Source: Embleya sp051903075 (GTDB lineage: Bacteria; Actinomycetota; Actinomycetes; Streptomycetales; Streptomycetaceae). From it: 64,000 nucleotides of DNA. Below are positions 62,696 through 64,000 of this stretch, piece after piece. The notes under the pieces were generated by a model. The model was not told the DNA's origin, did no database searches, and worked only from the letters and a program-made list of their open reading frames with translations. The position numbers and the translations under genes are program-made. The stretch is taken from NCBI RefSeq assembly GCF_051903075.1, contig NZ_CP182422.1, positions 5,952,001 through 6,016,000 on the forward strand, written 5' to 3'. Position 1 is the first letter of the stretch; every line of letters begins with the position of its first letter.

Positions 62696-64000
62696 ATGAC
62701 CGCCGAAGAACTCGAGGCGGGTCTCGCCGCCGAACTCGCCGCGGACGGGGAGTCGGTCACCGAAGCACTGGACCGGTGGTCGGCGCACACCCCGATGCGG
62801 GTCTTCATCCACTACGGCGAGCACGGTCTGGACCTCAGCTACGCCGAGGCCAAGCGGGCCACCGACACGATCGCCGGCAACCTGGCCCGCGCGGGCGTGC
62901 GGCGCGGCGACCGGATCGCGGTGCACTGCCGCAGCTCGTACGCGGCCGCGCTGTGGATGTTCGGCATCTGGAAGGCGGGCGCGGTCTACTGCCCGATCGA
63001 CCCGGACCTGATCGGCGACCCCCTGGTCGAGCAACTGGAGTCCACCGCACCGCTGCTCGTGGTCACCGAGCGCATGCTGGTGCAGTCGCTGGAGGCGGTG
63101 CGCCCGCACCTGGACCGGCTGCCCCGGCTGACCGTGCACGACGCGGTCGGTCCGCGTCCGCCGCACGGCTATCCCGAGATCGCCTACGCCAACTTCCTGG
63201 CCCGTGCCGAGCCGCCGGGCGTGGTGAACGACCCCGCCGACGTCGGGATGATCGTGCACACCGCAGGGGTGACGGGCCGGGCCAAGGCCGCCGTGCTGCC
63301 GCACCGCTGGCTGGCGGCGTACACCCTGCTGCTGCGCCGGTTGACCACGCCGGACGACGTGGTGCATGTGGACCTGCCGATGCATTCGCTCCAGGGCGCG
63401 TTCGCCGGGCTGGCCCGGGCGGCCTGGACGGGCGCCGGGGTGTCGCTGTGGGACCGGTTCCACCCGGTCGACTTCTGGCGCCGGGTGACGGCCGCGGGCG
63501 CCACCAGCGCGGTGCTCACCGAGACGATGGTGGGCTGGCTCTCCGGCGCGCCCGAGCGGCGCGGCGAGCGGGACAACCCGCTGAGCAAGGTGCTGATGCA
63601 GCCGTTGCCCGCGATCCACCACTCGTTCGCGCGCCGCTACGGCATCGACACCGTGGTCGCGGGCTACGGGCAGGTCGAGACGGGGCTGCCGATCGCCGCC
63701 GTGCTGATCGGCGCCGAGCCGGGCGAGGGCACCCCGGAGGCGCTGCGGCGCGGGCTGGGGGCGAAGGAGGTCAAGCGGGTGTGCGACCGCCTGGGCGTAC
63801 CGGTGCTGCCCGCGTCGCGGATCGTGCGCCGGGGCTGTCTGGGCGCGCCGCTGCCGTTCACCCGGGTGGCGATCCTGGACGAGCACGACCGGCCGGTGCC
63901 GCGTGGGGTGGTGGGCCACCTGGCGATGCGTCCGCATCTGCCGGGGCTGCTGGTCCAGGAGTACGTGGGCGACCCGCTGAGCATCGCCGAGGCCACCCGC
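62696..64000 (+). CDS. AMP-forming acyl-CoA ligase (3' end beyond window)
   Basis: The frame is open from ATG 62696 to the right edge (435 codons so far). It reads as an ANL-superfamily enzyme: DLSYAEAKRATDTIAGNLAR, GIWKAGAVYCPIDPDLIGDP, a phosphate-binding loop VGMIVHTAGVTGRAKAAVLP (unusual: HTAGVTGRAK in place of YTSGTTGxPK), then VAGYGQVETG in place of YGxTE, and LGAPLPFTRVAILDEHDRPV. It probably activates an organic acid for the divergent dehydrogenases. Because of the altered motifs the substrate class is uncertain. Confidence 0.82.
   Translation, partial: MTAEELEAGLAAELAADGESVTEALDRWSAHTPMRVFIHYGEHGLDLSYAEAKRATDTIAGNLARAGVRRGDRIAVHCRSSYAAALWMFGIWKAGAVYCPIDPDLIGDPLVEQLESTAPLLVVTERMLVQSLEAVRPHLDRLPRLTVHDAVGPRPPHGYPEIAYANFLARAEPPGVVNDPADVGMIVHTAGVTGRAKAAVLPHRWLAAYTLLLRRLTTPDDVVHVDLPMHSLQGAFAGLARAAWTGAGVSLWDRFHPVDFWRRVTAAGATSAVLTETMVGWLSGAPERRGERDNPLSKVLMQPLPAIHHSFARRYGIDTVVAGYGQVETGLPIAAVLIGAEPGEGTPEALRRGLGAKEVKRVCDRLGVPVLPASRIVRRGCLGAPLPFTRVAILDEHDRPVPRGVVGHLAMRPHLPGLLVQEYVGDPLSIAEATR

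Overview
The window is very GC-rich, with G or C at most third codon positions, GTG starts, and gene after gene joined by 4-base ATGA/GTGA overlaps. This and the gene content (a LAL-type LuxR regulator, NarL-type two-component pair, DmdR/IdeR-like iron box, DHA2 drug exporters, fused LivH-LivM permease) point to a filamentous actinomycete of the Streptomyces/Kitasatospora/Embleya kind. No species can be named from sequence alone.

About 1-31 kb looks like part of a specialised-metabolite cluster whose left end lies outside the window. It opens with a coupled trio: a PhzE-type 2-amino-2-desoxyisochorismate synthase (cut by the left edge), a CreE/FzmM-like FAD enzyme and a CreD/FzmL-like lyase. 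In known systems the last two turn aspartate into nitrosuccinate and then into nitrous acid, the nitrogen donor for diazo and other N-N bonds. Next come an IS701-transposase-like gene that has lost its catalytic acids, an MDR oxidoreductase, and a leftward MFS exporter plus full-length carboxylic acid reductase (A-PCP-R). From 13.8 to 26.3 kb runs one 12-gene rightward operon: LeuA-like synthase, MaoC hydratase, IPNS-like 2OG oxygenase, CitE-like lyase, an unrecognised HxD protein, HSL-type hydrolase, alpha-oxoamine synthase, ornithine-cyclodeaminase-like enzyme, M24 peptidase, AtzG-like small subunit, amidase and ATP-grasp ligase. A leftward pair (LAL regulator and a second M24 peptidase) closes the cluster. 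I do not recognise this combination; the product is probably a nitrogen-rich small molecule assembled without modular NRPS/PKS.

About 31-45 kb is a mixed region: a zinc-ribbon/TerB-like protein, a thioesterase, two tandem ATP-grasp proteins (the second lacking the glycine loop), a four-gene ferric-siderophore ABC importer under an iron box, an amidohydrolase, a proline-rich surface protein, a DUF4239 protein and an ABC-2 exporter.

From 45.5 to 48.2 kb there is no credible gene. Instead there are 11 diverged copies of a roughly 208-bp unit, six in one orientation and then five in the opposite orientation, flanking a central 0.4-kb segment. The spacing shifts reading frame from copy to copy, so the array is not coding. 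It is the most unusual structure in the window.

From 48.2 to 64 kb the genes look like ordinary chromosome: a NarL-type two-component system, an MFS exporter with a SnoaL-like partner behind a palindromic operator, a SAM-dependent methyltransferase-like gene, a complete branched-chain-amino-acid-type ABC importer (livK, livHM fusion, livG, livF) with two small membrane proteins, two overlapping acyl-CoA dehydrogenases and a divergent acyl-CoA ligase cut by the right edge. Uptake, CoA activation and dehydrogenation of an organic acid is a reasonable reading of that last group.
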